From Limanda limanda (taxonomy: Eukaryota > Chordata > Actinopteri > Pleuronectiformes > Pleuronectidae): a DNA stretch of 64,000 nucleotides. Below, in pieces: positions 12,587 to 25,899 of this stretch; within the stretch, counting starts at the first letter, position 1; every line of letters starts with the position of its first letter. The DNA lies in assembly GCF_963576545.1 (NCBI RefSeq), contig NC_083651.1, positions 20,774,248 to 20,838,247 of the forward strand, written 5' to 3'. The position numbers and the translations under genes are program-made. Below the pieces are notes generated by a model that saw nothing but the letters and a program-made list of their open reading frames with translations, made no database searches and was not told the origin of the DNA.

Positions 12587-15173
12587 ATAATGTTAATGGC
12601 TGAAGTAAGACTATGGAGCTGCTGGTCCGGCCGGCTGTCGACACCGGCCTCCGTACCGGGGAGAATTGATTTTCCATGAAGGCTGAGTGATGTGGAGGGA
12701 CTGCTGCTCCTCTGATGTCAGCACTCTGTCATCTCTCCTTCCCTCTCTCTCTCCATCATTTCTCTCACTCTCTCTCTGGTGCTTTTTCCTCTTCCTCCTC
12801 TTCCCCTTTTTCTCATTTTCCTCTCAGCTCTCTATCTTCTCCTCACCCTTCACCTTTCTGCCCCCTGTCATCCCCTGTTCTGTCTCTCTCTCCCTCCATC
12901 GACTCAGCTCTGCTTTTATTGGCATCACATATTCATTAGGACCATTTTATAGTCATTAACAGCTCATTAGTATTAATTCAACAGAAGTTAATAGGCATCT
13001 CTTGCTTTATGTCTCCCTCTCTCCTCGTACAGCAGCAGGCGGAATGATAACACCATGAGATGATGCTAAACAAGAGCCTGATTTCCACTGCTGTGCCTCA
13101 GTTTGCATCATTCACAAGAATGGATTTTACACAGTCGAGTGTGATAATCTTCTTTTATTTGTTTTCATCACATTCAACTGACAGATGTTTTTTTGCTGAA
13201 AGAGGATTAGAGTTTGAGGAAAATTTGGGAATTAGAGAAAGCGGATGAAAAGACCCCCTGTTTTAATCTCTTGGATTTCATAACAAATAATTATGTGAAG
13301 GGAATATAAGCAACACACATACATTGATAGGAACAATCATCCAAATTTTGGAATGAGAGATCAACATCTTTATTTACCATGTAGAGTTTCTTGAAATGCA
13401 GATGGTCTCGGCAAATTGTCTTTACTGATATTCCACTGTCAGACAAACTGGCCCCCTTAAATTCAAACACACTCCAGAGTTGTATCAGTGTAATGATGAA
13501 ATATTATCAGCAGGAATTCAGTGAATATCTTGCCAAGTTATTAAAAAATAAAAATAATACTTTTGGATCCGCCTCTGTCCGGATCCATCCAAGAAATGAA
13601 TAGGTTCTATCATGTTCTGTATTGTTTAAAGCTGTGACTTTGAAGATTTGATTCACACGTGGGACCTTGCGATATATCTTTTCTACAAATTGTGATGCAC
13701 CAATACACAACATATAGTGAGAATTGCATACCAAATGTTTTGCTCTCCATTTATGAATTAAAAAATGTATATATATTAGACTTTTACCACTCTCCAATAG
13801 TCCAAAAAATGTGTATGTATAAAAGTAAATATTCAACAACAAATGTTTATATTTTTTTACAGCTATCATCGTCAGTTTCACACATCCTGACATTATACAA
13901 TAGGTTAAAGTCAGCTTGAATTTCACCTGCAGTATATAGTTTATACACAGTGCATGCAAATAAACTTTATCTAAAGTCAGTTTTAAATAGCTCTTAGTTT
14001 TCTCTACCCACATTTAACAACTTCCTTTTTTGGTTTTAATCTCACAGGCATCGTTTGGATCAGTCCACACTCTGGATTATTTGATTCATCATCAAATGCA
14101 TCCTCACATATCATTGTTTTATTATTGTCATTTTACAAATCTGACATGTTTTCCTGATGAGCTCACACACCTTCACTCACTTTCAAAAACTCAAAAGTCA
14201 CTTTTTATGTTTCATTACGTCCCCCCCACCCCCTTACCCCCCTTCTCTCTGTCTGTGTCTCACATCCTCTCCGCTTCTCCGTCTTTTCCATTCACATATT
14301 AAAGTCATATATCACCGGGATCAAACCCAGTGTGTCAGAGCCAGTGACAAGCTGATTTACTGGTGGGTTTCCTCTGTGTCTGTGAGTTTTATGATTGGGG
14401 TCGGGGGCCATGGGCACAGGGATACATTTCTGACAAGGTCCCTCTTTGACTACTGGTGTTTCTAGCAGTTTTCATGCCTGCCCCGCTGAGCTTGACCTCC
14501 GTGAATTGCAAGGCCACATGTTAATGCCACTTTTGACTTAAACAGCTGAGATCCAGAAGATGCTGAAGCCAGAGCTCAGCAGCTGCTGCAGTGGTTAAGG
14601 CATTGGCCCTATTTTCTTTTACGGGGGTACACTGACGTATTTTTTTGGGGAAAAACTCAAAAAAAAGAAATTTGGATGTAGTCCAACCTCAACGAACATT
14701 AATGATGACTGGGTGATATATAGTTTGAATGAAATCAAAGTGTACTTTTACTTACTACTGCCTGTATCACTGTTACAGCATGAGCTACATTTCAACATCA
14801 GTGTTTCAAGAAGGTCCAACAGAGGATTTTTATGTTTAGTATCGTTTCACTAGATCATTGTGCAGTGACCTCATGCTCTCCACAGGTATCATTGATATGT
14901 CTGTCACATAATTCAGTTCAATTTAATACAACTCTACTCAATTCAATTGTATTGTATTTAATTTAACATTCTTTCTTCCTCCCTCAAGGGCCAGTGAGTT
15001 TGCCAACAAAAGTAAACATTGACAATTTTATTACCCACATAACAATCTAAATATGAAAACTCGTGAAAGAAAGAAAAACATTTTAATATACAATAATTTA
15101 TAGCAACAATATCAAATTCCTTTAAGGCATATGCAGGAGTCAGAGGTTAATATGTATTTATTCTACTGTACAC

Positions 15174-15646
15174 TGGTGGTGGAGGAAGTACTCAATTATT
15201 CTAAAATTTAAACTAATTTATTATTTAAGGACAGATAATTGTAAAAATAAAAGGACTACGTTTACTTTTCTACTTAAGTAAACATGAGTAAGTACTTGCT
15301 TTCAAATATACTTAAAGCATTAAAACATCATCACTCATATGGCTGAGTCTTGTTGAAGGAGGCGGGGTCTAATGTTACCTGCTTGCTTTCATTGGATCAG
15401 TAGACCAACTCCCCCCATGTTATTAATTACTTTAAAAAAATACAGAAGACTATGACAACATGTAACACAATGCATTGGGAAAAACGTGGAGTATAAAGTG
15501 CAGATATTTGCATGTTTTTTTGCTGAACTACAAGTAAAAAAACACAAAAACAAATCTACGTATTAAATCTAAATAATTCTAAGTTAAGCACAGATACATA
15601 CATTTTTTTTCGGGAATTAAATGTATTATGTAACATCCCACCACTG
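15174..15646. mobile_element. non-autonomous hAT-type element (MITE) with 8-bp duplication
   Basis: The exact 8-bp duplication CTGTACAC flanks the element at 15166-15173 and 15647-15654. The right end reads CCACCACTG, and the left end TGGTGGTGGAGGAAG is two bases away from the expected inverted terminus CAGTGGTGG. An 8-bp duplication and CAG-type ends are typical of hAT elements, and the ACTTAAGTAAA motifs near the left end resemble a very abundant teleost hAT MITE. It is 473 bp long with no open frame of note, so it would depend on transposase from elsewhere. Confidence 0.85.
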
Positions 15647-16852
15647 CTGTACACAAGAGAAACTGACTCTCTTCTACTTTGTCTATTCACAAACTTTAAA
15701 ACTTTGTTGGAGGAAACGCCGGACATTTTAAATGCATTCTTGAAAATAGAATTAGCTTATTTGGACATATCTAAAAAAAAGAACTCACCCTGAGTTTAAT
15801 TCTGATACCTAAGTTATAATTTTCTTCTCCAGCTGAAGTCTCCGAGTTGGTTCTGGGAACGTTGCAGATGGAGCTGCAGCGAGTTCGGCCCATCCCAGAA
15901 CAATCATAAGCTAATCCACACACCCGCTGCAGACGGGCTCAGGCCAGGAACCATGACATAACGAGTGAACACAACACCAGGTCTGTGCCTGCACACATAA
16001 ATACAGAGCGCCGGGCGAGCGGGACAAAACACAGTGAAGTGACATGGGCCAAGTTACTGCCGAGGCCATAAGGCGCACACGCATGACTGCCTCCACATAG
16101 TGCGTAAAGCGAGATTCCTATCTGTCTCACGGTTTCTGACTGTTCCCCACACCCACCCGTCCTCCCACCCACTCTTTGTTCCTCTTTCCTCTCGTGTGTT
16201 TCCATGTCAGCCGAGGAGACATGACAAGTTCTTTCCGGCCCTTCTCCCCTCCCGAGTGTTCCAGTTCAGATTCAACCGCAGTCTGTCTGTTAGCCAGCCA
16301 ACCAGTCAATCAGTCATACCACACTCGTCCTGCAGGAATGTGGAGGAAGAGTCCAGCGCCGGGTTAGGCCTTTCATCGTCAGTCATTTCATTTTGCAACG
16401 CGATCGCGCCGAAGAGGAGGATATGGCGCGGTGAACGTGTTGCGTTGAAAAGCCATAAATGTTACATGGTTCACATGTTTGTAATCTGTTTATACAGTCA
16501 AAATGTATAATTTGATTCCTATGAGCATGGATCATATTCCTTTAAAGATCAAAATACTTGCTATGTAGCTATAGCTGATGACTGATTTGTGTGAGGCTGC
16601 GTCTCCGGGCTCCGCTGTAATACTCTCTTCCTCTCATATATACACATAAGGAAAGTTAAGCTATTTATTTTTGTGTTAATTCTGCCTGACATTTACAATT
16701 ACTGCTGTGTTTGGTTGCAGCGGGGCCTGCTTTAATGGGGCTGTTGATTGTCAAACTTGGTTACGTCTCTTTAGATCTCAGCCCTCCTTTCATGGGGACC
16801 TTATTGTTTGTGTGTGCATAAGTGAGCGTGCGCAGAGGAGGGAGGCACCACA

Positions 16853-16878
16853 TGTGTGTGTTTGTGTGTGTGTGTGTG
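16853..16878. repeat. GT microsatellite
   Basis: GT dinucleotides with one TT interruption near 16861. Confidence 0.9.
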
Positions 16879-19800
16879 GAAACATATGCCTTCATTGCAC
16901 ATTTCATAAACGAGCGTGCAGTGGTGAGCCTGGCAAAGCCTGCTTGTCGCGGATGGGAACTTTCTTCTCAGAGTTCTGCTGCTCATGTGAACATGTGCAC
17001 CTGTGTTGGACTTTTGCAGGTCCGCTGAGGGCATTCAGGAACCGGATGGAGCTTATTGCTGTGCGATTCAAAATGATAAAAACCTTCCCACTTCCGATCA
17101 TTGTCGTCAGAGGCGGAACAACATTAACAAGCCGGGGCGGCTTTCGGCTGGCTTTACATGCTCTCTGATTCTGACTTCCTCTCCGGTTACAGCCGTCCAA
17201 ACAGTTCAGGGAAGTGGCTGCTGTGATTCACTAATGACATAAACAGTGAACAGGGGACAGATAGACGGACAGACAGACTCGTGGGGACTGTCAGACATGT
17301 CCTTATTGATTTGGTAAGATGACACTTTGTCCTAATGGAGGCATAATGCTGTTAATACAATAACACAACCTAACGTTTAGGGGCAATAAAAGCCTTTTTG
17401 CTTTATTGATCACATGTCTGACTACATATATACTTATATAGTACATGCACTGAATGTATGGAGAGCATTAAAGTCATGAAGTATTAGTATTAATATTGTG
17501 CTTGAAAATATAGGAGGTAGTGCTACTTAATATAACCCTATAGCCTGGCTATGGAACTGACGGATGCAAAAAAATACTGAAATGAAACTATATAAAAAAT
17601 ATATTTTCTAAAATGCAGTGTTGTTTGCTTTTGCATTTACACGTCATCACACTTTTAAATTATGGCGCGTTCACACAAAGCACAAAGAAAATATTTTATG
17701 CAATGACATTATATACAACATCAATGCAAAGACATGGTTGGATACAACATTTGCGTAATTCTTTTTTAATTTATTTTGTAAATTACCTTTTCTTTGTCTG
17801 TTCTATGTTTGAAAAGTAAATTGTTTATGGAATTACAGAATACATATTACATCATGCCCCTTTAAATTCTGTTAAGTATGTGAAGTATATAATGAGGTGC
17901 ACCTTACATGCATGTAATGCCACTGATATGGAGTGATATGATGTAAGATGTGATCATCCACTTGTTGGGACTTCCGGTGTCCAGTGTTCTGATTTATAAA
18001 ACATGTATACAGTTACACAGTCTGTGCTCGTGGTTTTCCCACACACATAAAGTGAGACATTATGTCCAACCTGCTTTAAACTTGCAAAAATATCTGAGCA
18101 CACTTTATTATTTTAATATCACACCTCCTGCTTTAAACAGACCATAGTGACACAGGAATGACAGTGAAGATGACATCATATGATCAAAAGAAAAGAAGCA
18201 AACAATACTATGATGTGTAAAGGTTAAAAGAAAAGTGTTAAATGTGACTGTATGGCAGGTTATTTACTGTAGTTTACAAAGTTACAAATGTTCATTAAAC
18301 ACATCACCTGAAGCTATTTGTGACTGTAACTGGCAGTGTTAGAAATGGAAAAAGTCCAGGACTCTGCCGACCTGCTGTGAAAGAGAAGTAATCGTTTGGT
18401 GAAACTTCTTTGTGAGTTTTCTTCTGAAAATGAAGAATTCCCCAGGTGAGTTAGCTGCTTGACTCTCATTGAAATTCAGTTAAAAGAATAGTTGAGCTGC
18501 ATCTTACTTTCTGTTTCAGGAAGTCAGAGCCAAACCAGTCAGGATGTTGTGTGAATTTAGTGTAATTGATGTTTAAACTAGAGGAGTGTCTGTTCTCGAC
18601 CTGCCTGTTTGGAAGAGGCCGTGTGTTTGTCCTGTGTCTAAGCTCCAGAATGATTCTGTGTCACTAGTGAGTCCTTTTCAAACAGTTCTAGAACTTACTG
18701 TCACTTTTGTATTCTTTGTGTGAGGGATGTAATGTACTGATCTATTTTATAAACAGTCCATGGTCCATGGTGCAGCTAGAAAAATGTGTTCATCATACCT
18801 GGTTTATCTGAAGTGAACAATTTATTGTCTGGTTTTTCATAAAATGAAATTGAATTGTCTGTATTACTGTTCATGTGTTTGGTTTGCATATACATTTACA
18901 TGATTAACTTAAGCTGCTGAGCAATCAATATAATTTTCAAAGCAAAGTTCCCAACTTTTCAAAATAAAGGCTCTTTGCTCCTGCTCACTACGAAGCACTA
19001 CACCAACACAATTAACATTGTGCTCAAACTTTGAAGACAAATTGTTTAAGAGGAAGTGCTTATTTGAATGTTTTGTGTCATGATGATGATTAGCAACTCC
19101 CATGTGTGTGTACGAATGTGATACGGTGATAATAAAATAAACTAAATCATCAAAATGATCAGGTGGGCCAGATGTTATTCTCTGCAGGCTGCCAGTTGCT
19201 GAGCACTGGTTTAGTTTATGCAAAGACGTTGGAAAAAAACACAGAATGCTGGTCGCCTGTTTATTCAAATTTTGTTAATATTGAACATATCGTGTTTCCA
19301 CACTGCACCAAAAGCAGCACTGCACTTCCCAGGAGAAACGCTCCACATGCCAAGTATGAAGCCAATTAGACGAATGGTTCACGGTCCACAGACAGACAGA
19401 CGGACAGACAGGAAGTTAGTTGTTAGATGAGCTGATGAGCGGTTCTGCCGCCAACTTCTGTCGGTTCGATCGCGGCCTTGATGCTAAACTTATCTAAGCG
19501 CTACATTCATAGCTGCTGCTTTAGCTCGAGTTAAACTAATGAGGTGATTTGAGTTGACTCACTTCCTTTTGATCCAATCTGTATGCACTGTGAAATGTGA
19601 ACGTACAATGTGTTTTATTTTGACAGTGGAGACAGTTCATAATGTTTTATTACAGCTATCGTGAGCCTTGTAATGTGAATTCCAGTGTGAAGTGAAAAGA
19701 GACATTTGGAAATAACTGCTCTGCACATTTGTCTCTCGGCTGGTTTTGTTTAAGGTTGAGCTGTGAGCTTCTTCATCTGCTGCTGCAACATGAAGATTCC

Positions 19801-22800
19801 CTGGTTTCACCTGGACGCTGATGTGTGGATGTCTGTGCCGTTTAAATGAAGGTAAGAGGCCAATCACATGGATTTTACTGAGGAGAATTATACTTTATTT
19901 GCTCTTTATGTTTTATCTTTATTTTAAGAAAGGAATTCAACTGATTCCTTAAAGTAACCTAAGAATAACTATTAACCTTTCAAGGTAACTTCAAAGGAGC
20001 AACATGTCGACGAGGACAGGTATCATTTTATTGTATTAATGTCATTCCTTTGGTTTTGGTTGTATTAACATTTATTTCATTTCACATTTAAGTTGTGAAT
20101 TGGGTCAAGAGGAACTCTTTATCTTTTAAGGAAATGTGCATTGAGAAATGAAATTGAACAGAATATTTAGCAAATATGTGGTGCCAAGATTCTGTATTTT
20201 TTCCATTTTATTCGTACTTCTAGATATTAAAATGTTACAAATTCTACAAGCCATCAGTATAAGGGTGTATGATGTGTGACAAAACAGAAAAAATGTTGAG
20301 TATAAACAAATCACATAGCATACAGACGGTATGGTTTGGATTAGTTCAAGGGGTTGCTGAGAAACAGCCAGAAAAATAGTTCAAGTCCGGGAGCAGGGGA
20401 ACGGAATGAAAAAAAACGAAAATGCAAGACAAATGTTAGATGTTGACAAAATATTATATTTCAGCTTGGACCACAACTTGGCAAACCGAGATGCTGTGAA
20501 CTGGCAGATGAGACAAAGGCAGCCACACTCGCACAGACAGACTCACACAGACACAGGGCACCTTGCCTACTTTCCCCTATAACAGAGGTATGGCTATCAA
20601 AGCCCTTGTAATGATGTGATGGTCTGCTAGCGCCCCAGCCTCTTTGGATGGAAAATATGAGGAGAGATCCTAGTAAAGGTCCAGTTTGATCAAATGCAAT
20701 CCACACAAACCTCCCAAATCCCCCCCGCCTCCCTCCCTCCCCTGTCTCCCATCTGAGGAGCAAGGTGGAGAGATCAGGAGGAATATTTTCAGTGTATTAA
20801 GCAGCTTCTTCTGGATACTCTGGCCCTCGTCAAAGCTTGTAAGCTCTAAGAGCAGAATACCTAAAGGGATGATCACTTCATCCCACTTGGAAAGTACTTC
20901 TTCCTCCCTCATTCCTTGTCCAGAGAATACGACTGTTCTCAGACTGACATCATGAGATGGAAGAATATCGTCAGTGTATGAGGAATGTGGAGGAAGGTGG
21001 GCCGTGTGGGTAAAGGTCAAGGATGTAAGGCTGAGCCCTGCACAGTATTTGCTAAGTGGAGGATACTTGCACTTGCTTGACACTTGAAAAACGGCTTTAA
21101 TAACAACCCCACACTCTTCAGATAGTAAGCTGGCGGCTGTGAGATGATGTATTAAATAAGGACGCTGTAACACATAAAAGGCATTTAGGCCAAGACGTAG
21201 CCACATTTATAAACTGGAAAGTTTGGTCAACTAATGACTAATAGCTTTGGTCTTTATTTATATGACCAAGATTTCCAGGCTGTAATTTCATGTTTTAGCA
21301 GCATTAGTGGAAAACACTGAATTTCAAGACATCCAAGCCGCTAAGAACAGCTCTGAACTGTGAAGCAATGTTTGAAATGTTTCCACACGGGTCATCTTTG
21401 ATCGCTGAATTGCTTTTTTTTTTATCCATAAAAATCCATGGAGATAACCCAGATAGCATCCAGCTTCACTGACTAACTGATGTGGCTTGCATTAAGATCA
21501 AGGGCACTGTTTAAAATAAAGAAGTAATACTTAAATATGATAATATATTAATGAAGTAAAATGTAATGAAAGTATTTTGTGAAAACTTCTTATCGACACA
21601 CTTCATTTGATTATATAAATGATACTGGAGACTGAACCCTATAATTTCAGTTAAAAGTTAAACTGATTCATTAATTTAATATGGAACTTTTATATGAAAG
21701 GTTCTTTGATTTTAAGTCGGCAGACCTGGGTTCCTTTGATACTGTATGTGCAGTTTGTATTTTTATTTCTTTGAGAACTTTGGGGGTTAAAGAATGAGTT
21801 TATTAATGAGAATAAAGCATCAGTAAGAAGAAGACAGAGACATTGCAGAGATTCCCCTTGATGTTGTTTGTCACCTGCCAATAAACAGAACAAAGAAGAT
21901 TAATACAAATATGAAATAGATTTTTATTCCCTATCACCATTTTCCTTTAAGTACACTCGTCAATTCTTTGAACTATCGTTTTATTCCATTCTCTTTTTCT
22001 CAAATTCCCTTTTTTCTTTTGTTCTCCAAGCGAGATATCATGAATCTAGATACATTGTAGATAATGTACATAGTGTCAACATACATGGTACATGACACAT
22101 GCACGATATGGTTTCCTACATTAGACCCTGACACTCTTTACACAATTTGATTGTGGTTATCTAAATAGAACCTCTCACTGGAAACCGGAGCCGGTCCTTT
22201 ATTTACGCTCGACATATTACAAACCGTTTCAGTCGTCTCACCTCTGTAGAGCTTGGAAATCTCATCTGACAGCCTGGATCCCTATCTGGGTGAGATCAGG
22301 AACTAGTCATCAGAGCCGAGACCATCTGTTTACACGAAGACAAGCCAAAGAGCTCTGACTCAGGGTTACCCAACACCGCCAGACGAGGCAGCTGACTCCC
22401 AGCGAAAAAAGGCAGCGGGGTTGCAGCCACGGCGCTCCGTAACCGTTCTGATCTGTGATAGTCTAAACAAAAGAACTGGAGTGGTGTGCTGTGGAATGTA
22501 CGACGTTCAACTGATATACGGAGCTGCCAAACCCAGATCACACTCAGTCAGCATTAGCTTTGTTTTATATGGTGGATATGAAGCGGTCTGGTCAAACGCC
22601 TGCTGTAGATCTACTGTCAGCTCTATTATACAGTCGTGTGCGTGTGCATGTATATATCGTGTGTGCGTATATACACTTTTCTGGTTATTTGATCCAGTAC
22701 AATTTCTACTATTTCAACAAATTTATAGGTTTGTGAAAATCCGTGTATTTTCTTGAGTGTATGTCTTTCTATTGTTGCAGGAGGGTGAGTACAGCACACC

Positions 22801-23125
22801 CAGTGGGAAAACTCCTCCAGCTATAATATTGCAACCTGTGTTTAACTCGGCTGGAAATATCGTCCCAGTCCCAACATTTCTGTCGAGCAGGAAGAGTTAT
22901 TGTTCTCTTTGTTGTTGGGTCTCACCCAAAAGGTGCTTGAGGAAATTCTGGAAATCAAGTTAAGCCACAATGAATGATGTTCTTAGAAGGGATTGTCTAA
23001 AATAACAGTTTTCTCCTTTGTCTTTCACTGAAGTCTAGACACTGACAATAACGTGGGCTCTTTTTCAGCAAGTTGACAAGTTTTGTCTCCTTGGAAAAAA
23101 TAAATCAAATTAAAGGCAGGTCACT

Positions 23126-23158
23126 CAAAATGACAATCCTGAATGGATTGTCATTTTG
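23126..23158. repeat. perfect hairpin, 14-bp stem and 5-nt loop
   Basis: CAAAATGACAATCC at 23126-23139 pairs exactly with GGATTGTCATTTTG at 23145-23158 around the loop TGAAT. The adjacent CTGATCA/TGATCAG pair (about 23175-23198) forms a second small inverted repeat. It could be the remnant of a terminal inverted repeat or a chance palindrome, and is too short for a microRNA precursor. Confidence 0.7.
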
Positions 23159-25899
23159 TATCTATACTAATCTCTGATCAGACTTTATTGATCAGAGTGT
23201 GTGAGAGAGGAAAAACATTTTCTAAATATAAAGTCACTATTTCCAAGATATTATCGTCAATTTAGTCTTTTGTATTAATTATTAAATAGAAATAACAGAA
23301 TATAAATTGTATAATTGAAGAAATATGATATAATAAATTCACACACATTTAAATACATATATAAATTAATAAATAATTATAATAATCATTGCATGTCCTC
23401 TGTAGAGTATTTCAGTTTGTTGATGAAGTCAAAATAAAAGTTTGAAAAGTCACAAAATTTAAAAAAGGGTATTTAAATAAAGATGAGGTCTTTGGTGCAG
23501 GGTTGATACATTTTAATACACAAAAATAAGACTAACCAGGGGACTGCGGAAATATCAGTAAGCCTCTTTAAGTGTGGCTAATGCTGCGTCCCTGCAGGGT
23601 ATCATCTTTGAAATGCATTTTCCATGCTAATAAAAGCTTTTTACATTTTTCCGAAACAAAACTGCCTCGGTTTATTTTATTTTGTGAATCAAAATTGACT
23701 TGTATTGGTAGTTGGAGTCAAGTTTGTAATTTATTTATATTTCTGACTGCAGTCAGGAGTATCCCAGGGTTTATTCCCCCCACATAAACTCACCTCAAAC
23801 CAAAGTGGAGCAACTGAAAATGACGAGCCTGAAATCAGGTTTCATTTTGATGCACCGAAGTCAACAGCAGACGCCACAACAGCAGTAGCAGAATCTCATA
23901 GCCGAGTCACATTTCACAAGCAGGTGCACCTTCCAAGTTTTCTGAAATCTGAAAACAACAGACTTTGGAAATAACCTTCCGTAAACATTCCATCGTCTCT
24001 CTGAGTTCTCACCAGCTTTTCAGCTTCCCCCTTTTCACTGGGAAGGAAAACACTGGTGCACATTTGTAGATTTTGGCCCATTTGTGAGTGCAATCACTGG
24101 ATTAACATGCATGAAAAGTTAACTAAGAACGGGCTTTATCGCTCCAAAATGACCTAAATACTTCCACATCACTAATTAAATGTAAAGAAGTTTTTTCTTT
24201 CCATGAATATCCATCATCTGATTTAGTGCAGACGCAGCCTGTCTGAATATAAAACCTTATAATAAACAAATTTCCAGTGGGTCAGCCAACAACAACAGGC
24301 ATTAGCTAGCAATTGTCCCATTCCCCTAGCTACATTATTCCCATACACTGGGTAATTCCCCCTTTGGCGTAATTGCATGTAAAAGCCATTATCATCTGGG
24401 TCCATGCTAATCATATTTTGAGGCTGTGCTCTGGGGTAATTGTTGAACTTTCTGTCAATGTGTGGAGATCGAAATGCAATCCTGGAACTGGCAGAGCTGC
24501 AGCTGCTTCCCTTTCTCTGGTCTGAAACCCCGAAACCGCCGCAGATTGCTTTTCACTCTGCTCTGACTACACGGAGCGGAGTTAAGTTCTTTTTAGATGA
24601 TTCCGAGTTTTATTCTTGTTACCGTACCTTGAGAGTTGGCACTTCACTCGGCGGCATGAAAGACTGACTGGAGCTCAGCCACAGTGGAAAGAGGGAGAGA
24701 GAGAGAGATAGAAATGGCAGCAGCAGCAGTGGGCTGGAGAGGAGAGGAGAGTGGGGGGGAGAACAAAGGGAAGGGAGAGCAGGATGGAGAGTTTCATATT
24801 AACAGTGTGTGTAGAGACAGCTGTCAGAGAGCAGCCCGCTCTTTGGAAACACTTACAGGCTCATCAGTCAAAAGAGCTGCACCTGCACCAGTGTTGGTGG
24901 GACTGGGAGAGTGAGATGTCGTGAACACGTGGAAGCATGTGTCGCTGTGGAAGTGCGTGTGGACACATTAGTGCACGAGATAAATTACCCCTCAGGAAAG
25001 GCACTTTTGGAATCGCCTGTATTTACATTTCTTTACGCTCAGTTTACATCTGTCACACACGGATTATTGTACTTTAAATTCCCTCCATCTCATTTCCACA
25101 GCGGTCTCTCTGATCCAGAAGCTGATATCGGCTTGTTTATTAAAGACCCGACACGGGAAGGCTTTGAGCGAACCGGCCAACAGCTGACGTTTACGTGTTA
25201 AAGGGCCCATCGTATGAAAATTCCACTTTTGTAGTGCTTCTACACGTTAATTTGGGTATCTGGCATGTCTACCGTCCCAAAAAGTGTGGAAAAACACAAC
25301 TCCCGCGATCTGGTGTGGTTCCTCTATGTCAGGAAGTATGCGCTAGCGAGCGTCCAATGAGGTTATGGGCAATCTTTACGTCATTGGCAGTTTTACGTCA
25401 GCCCCACCAACACTCGACCCACCAATGGATGGAACCACAACAGATTTAGGAACCACCCACTTTATTGACCGTCCATCGGTTTGCGCCGCGATTGCATTCT
25501 TGCGAGCCTTGTAAACACTTGGATAAGCTATCTAGCAGCATGAAACGAATTCGACCACCGAGAGCCACCGCGTAGCCCATAGCTCGTAGCCTGGAGCCCG
25601 GGAGGCGAGAGCCCGGAGCCGGGAGAGTGAGCTGTTGGTGTTTTTTCCAGGTAGGAGCTCGGAGCTGCTTCACTGTGTTGATGCTGTGGTTATGCTGCCC
25701 CAGCTGCATGTGACTTTGTTGTTGTTGTTAGCAGCAGCTAACGCTGGCTTCTGTGTGTGTGTTTTGCCCCGGTGGAAGCAGCATGTATGAATACAAAACA
25801 GCTTTTTGTCGGGAGCTAACGTTAGCTTGCTACTAGCGACGCTAACGCTAGCCTAGCGTTAGCTGCGGCACCGGCACCTCCGTGCACCGCCGCTGTCGG

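Larger units (their letters stand above)
8640..15165. other. intergenic, no gene recognised
   Basis: AT-rich sequence with scattered GC-richer patches (about 9440-9920, 11040-11270 and 12480-12740). No frame shows recognisable protein similarity together with splice or start context. A 168-codon minus-strand frame at 13507-14013 has no recognisable family and sits in very AT-rich DNA. Tracts of C/T-rich low complexity occur at about 12730-12900. Confidence 0.6.
15655..25197. other. intergenic, no gene recognised
   Basis: Mostly AT-rich. A 178-codon minus frame (20670-21206) and a 119-codon minus frame (18909-19268) match no family I know and lack convincing start context. A 74-nt segment at 18446-18519 has good intron borders and is treated as a finding. 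The stretch at 24180-24470 has several homeodomain/POU-like motifs and reads like regulatory DNA. Short imperfect ACAG/GACAG repeats occur at 17258-17277 and 19389-19411, and very AT-rich DNA at 23280-23400. Confidence 0.55.

Noticed and set aside
13507..14013. 168-codon minus-strand frame
   Set aside because: Very AT-rich, amino-acid use typical of chance AT frames, no recognised motif, no splice or promoter context.
19780..20020. Possible small exons with GTAAGA and GTATCA donors (near 19850 and 20019)
   Set aside because: Frames are under 20 codons and no matching acceptors of good quality were found nearby.
23126..23158. Hairpin as microRNA precursor
   Set aside because: Total length 33 nt is far below a pre-microRNA; no known mature sequence recognised.
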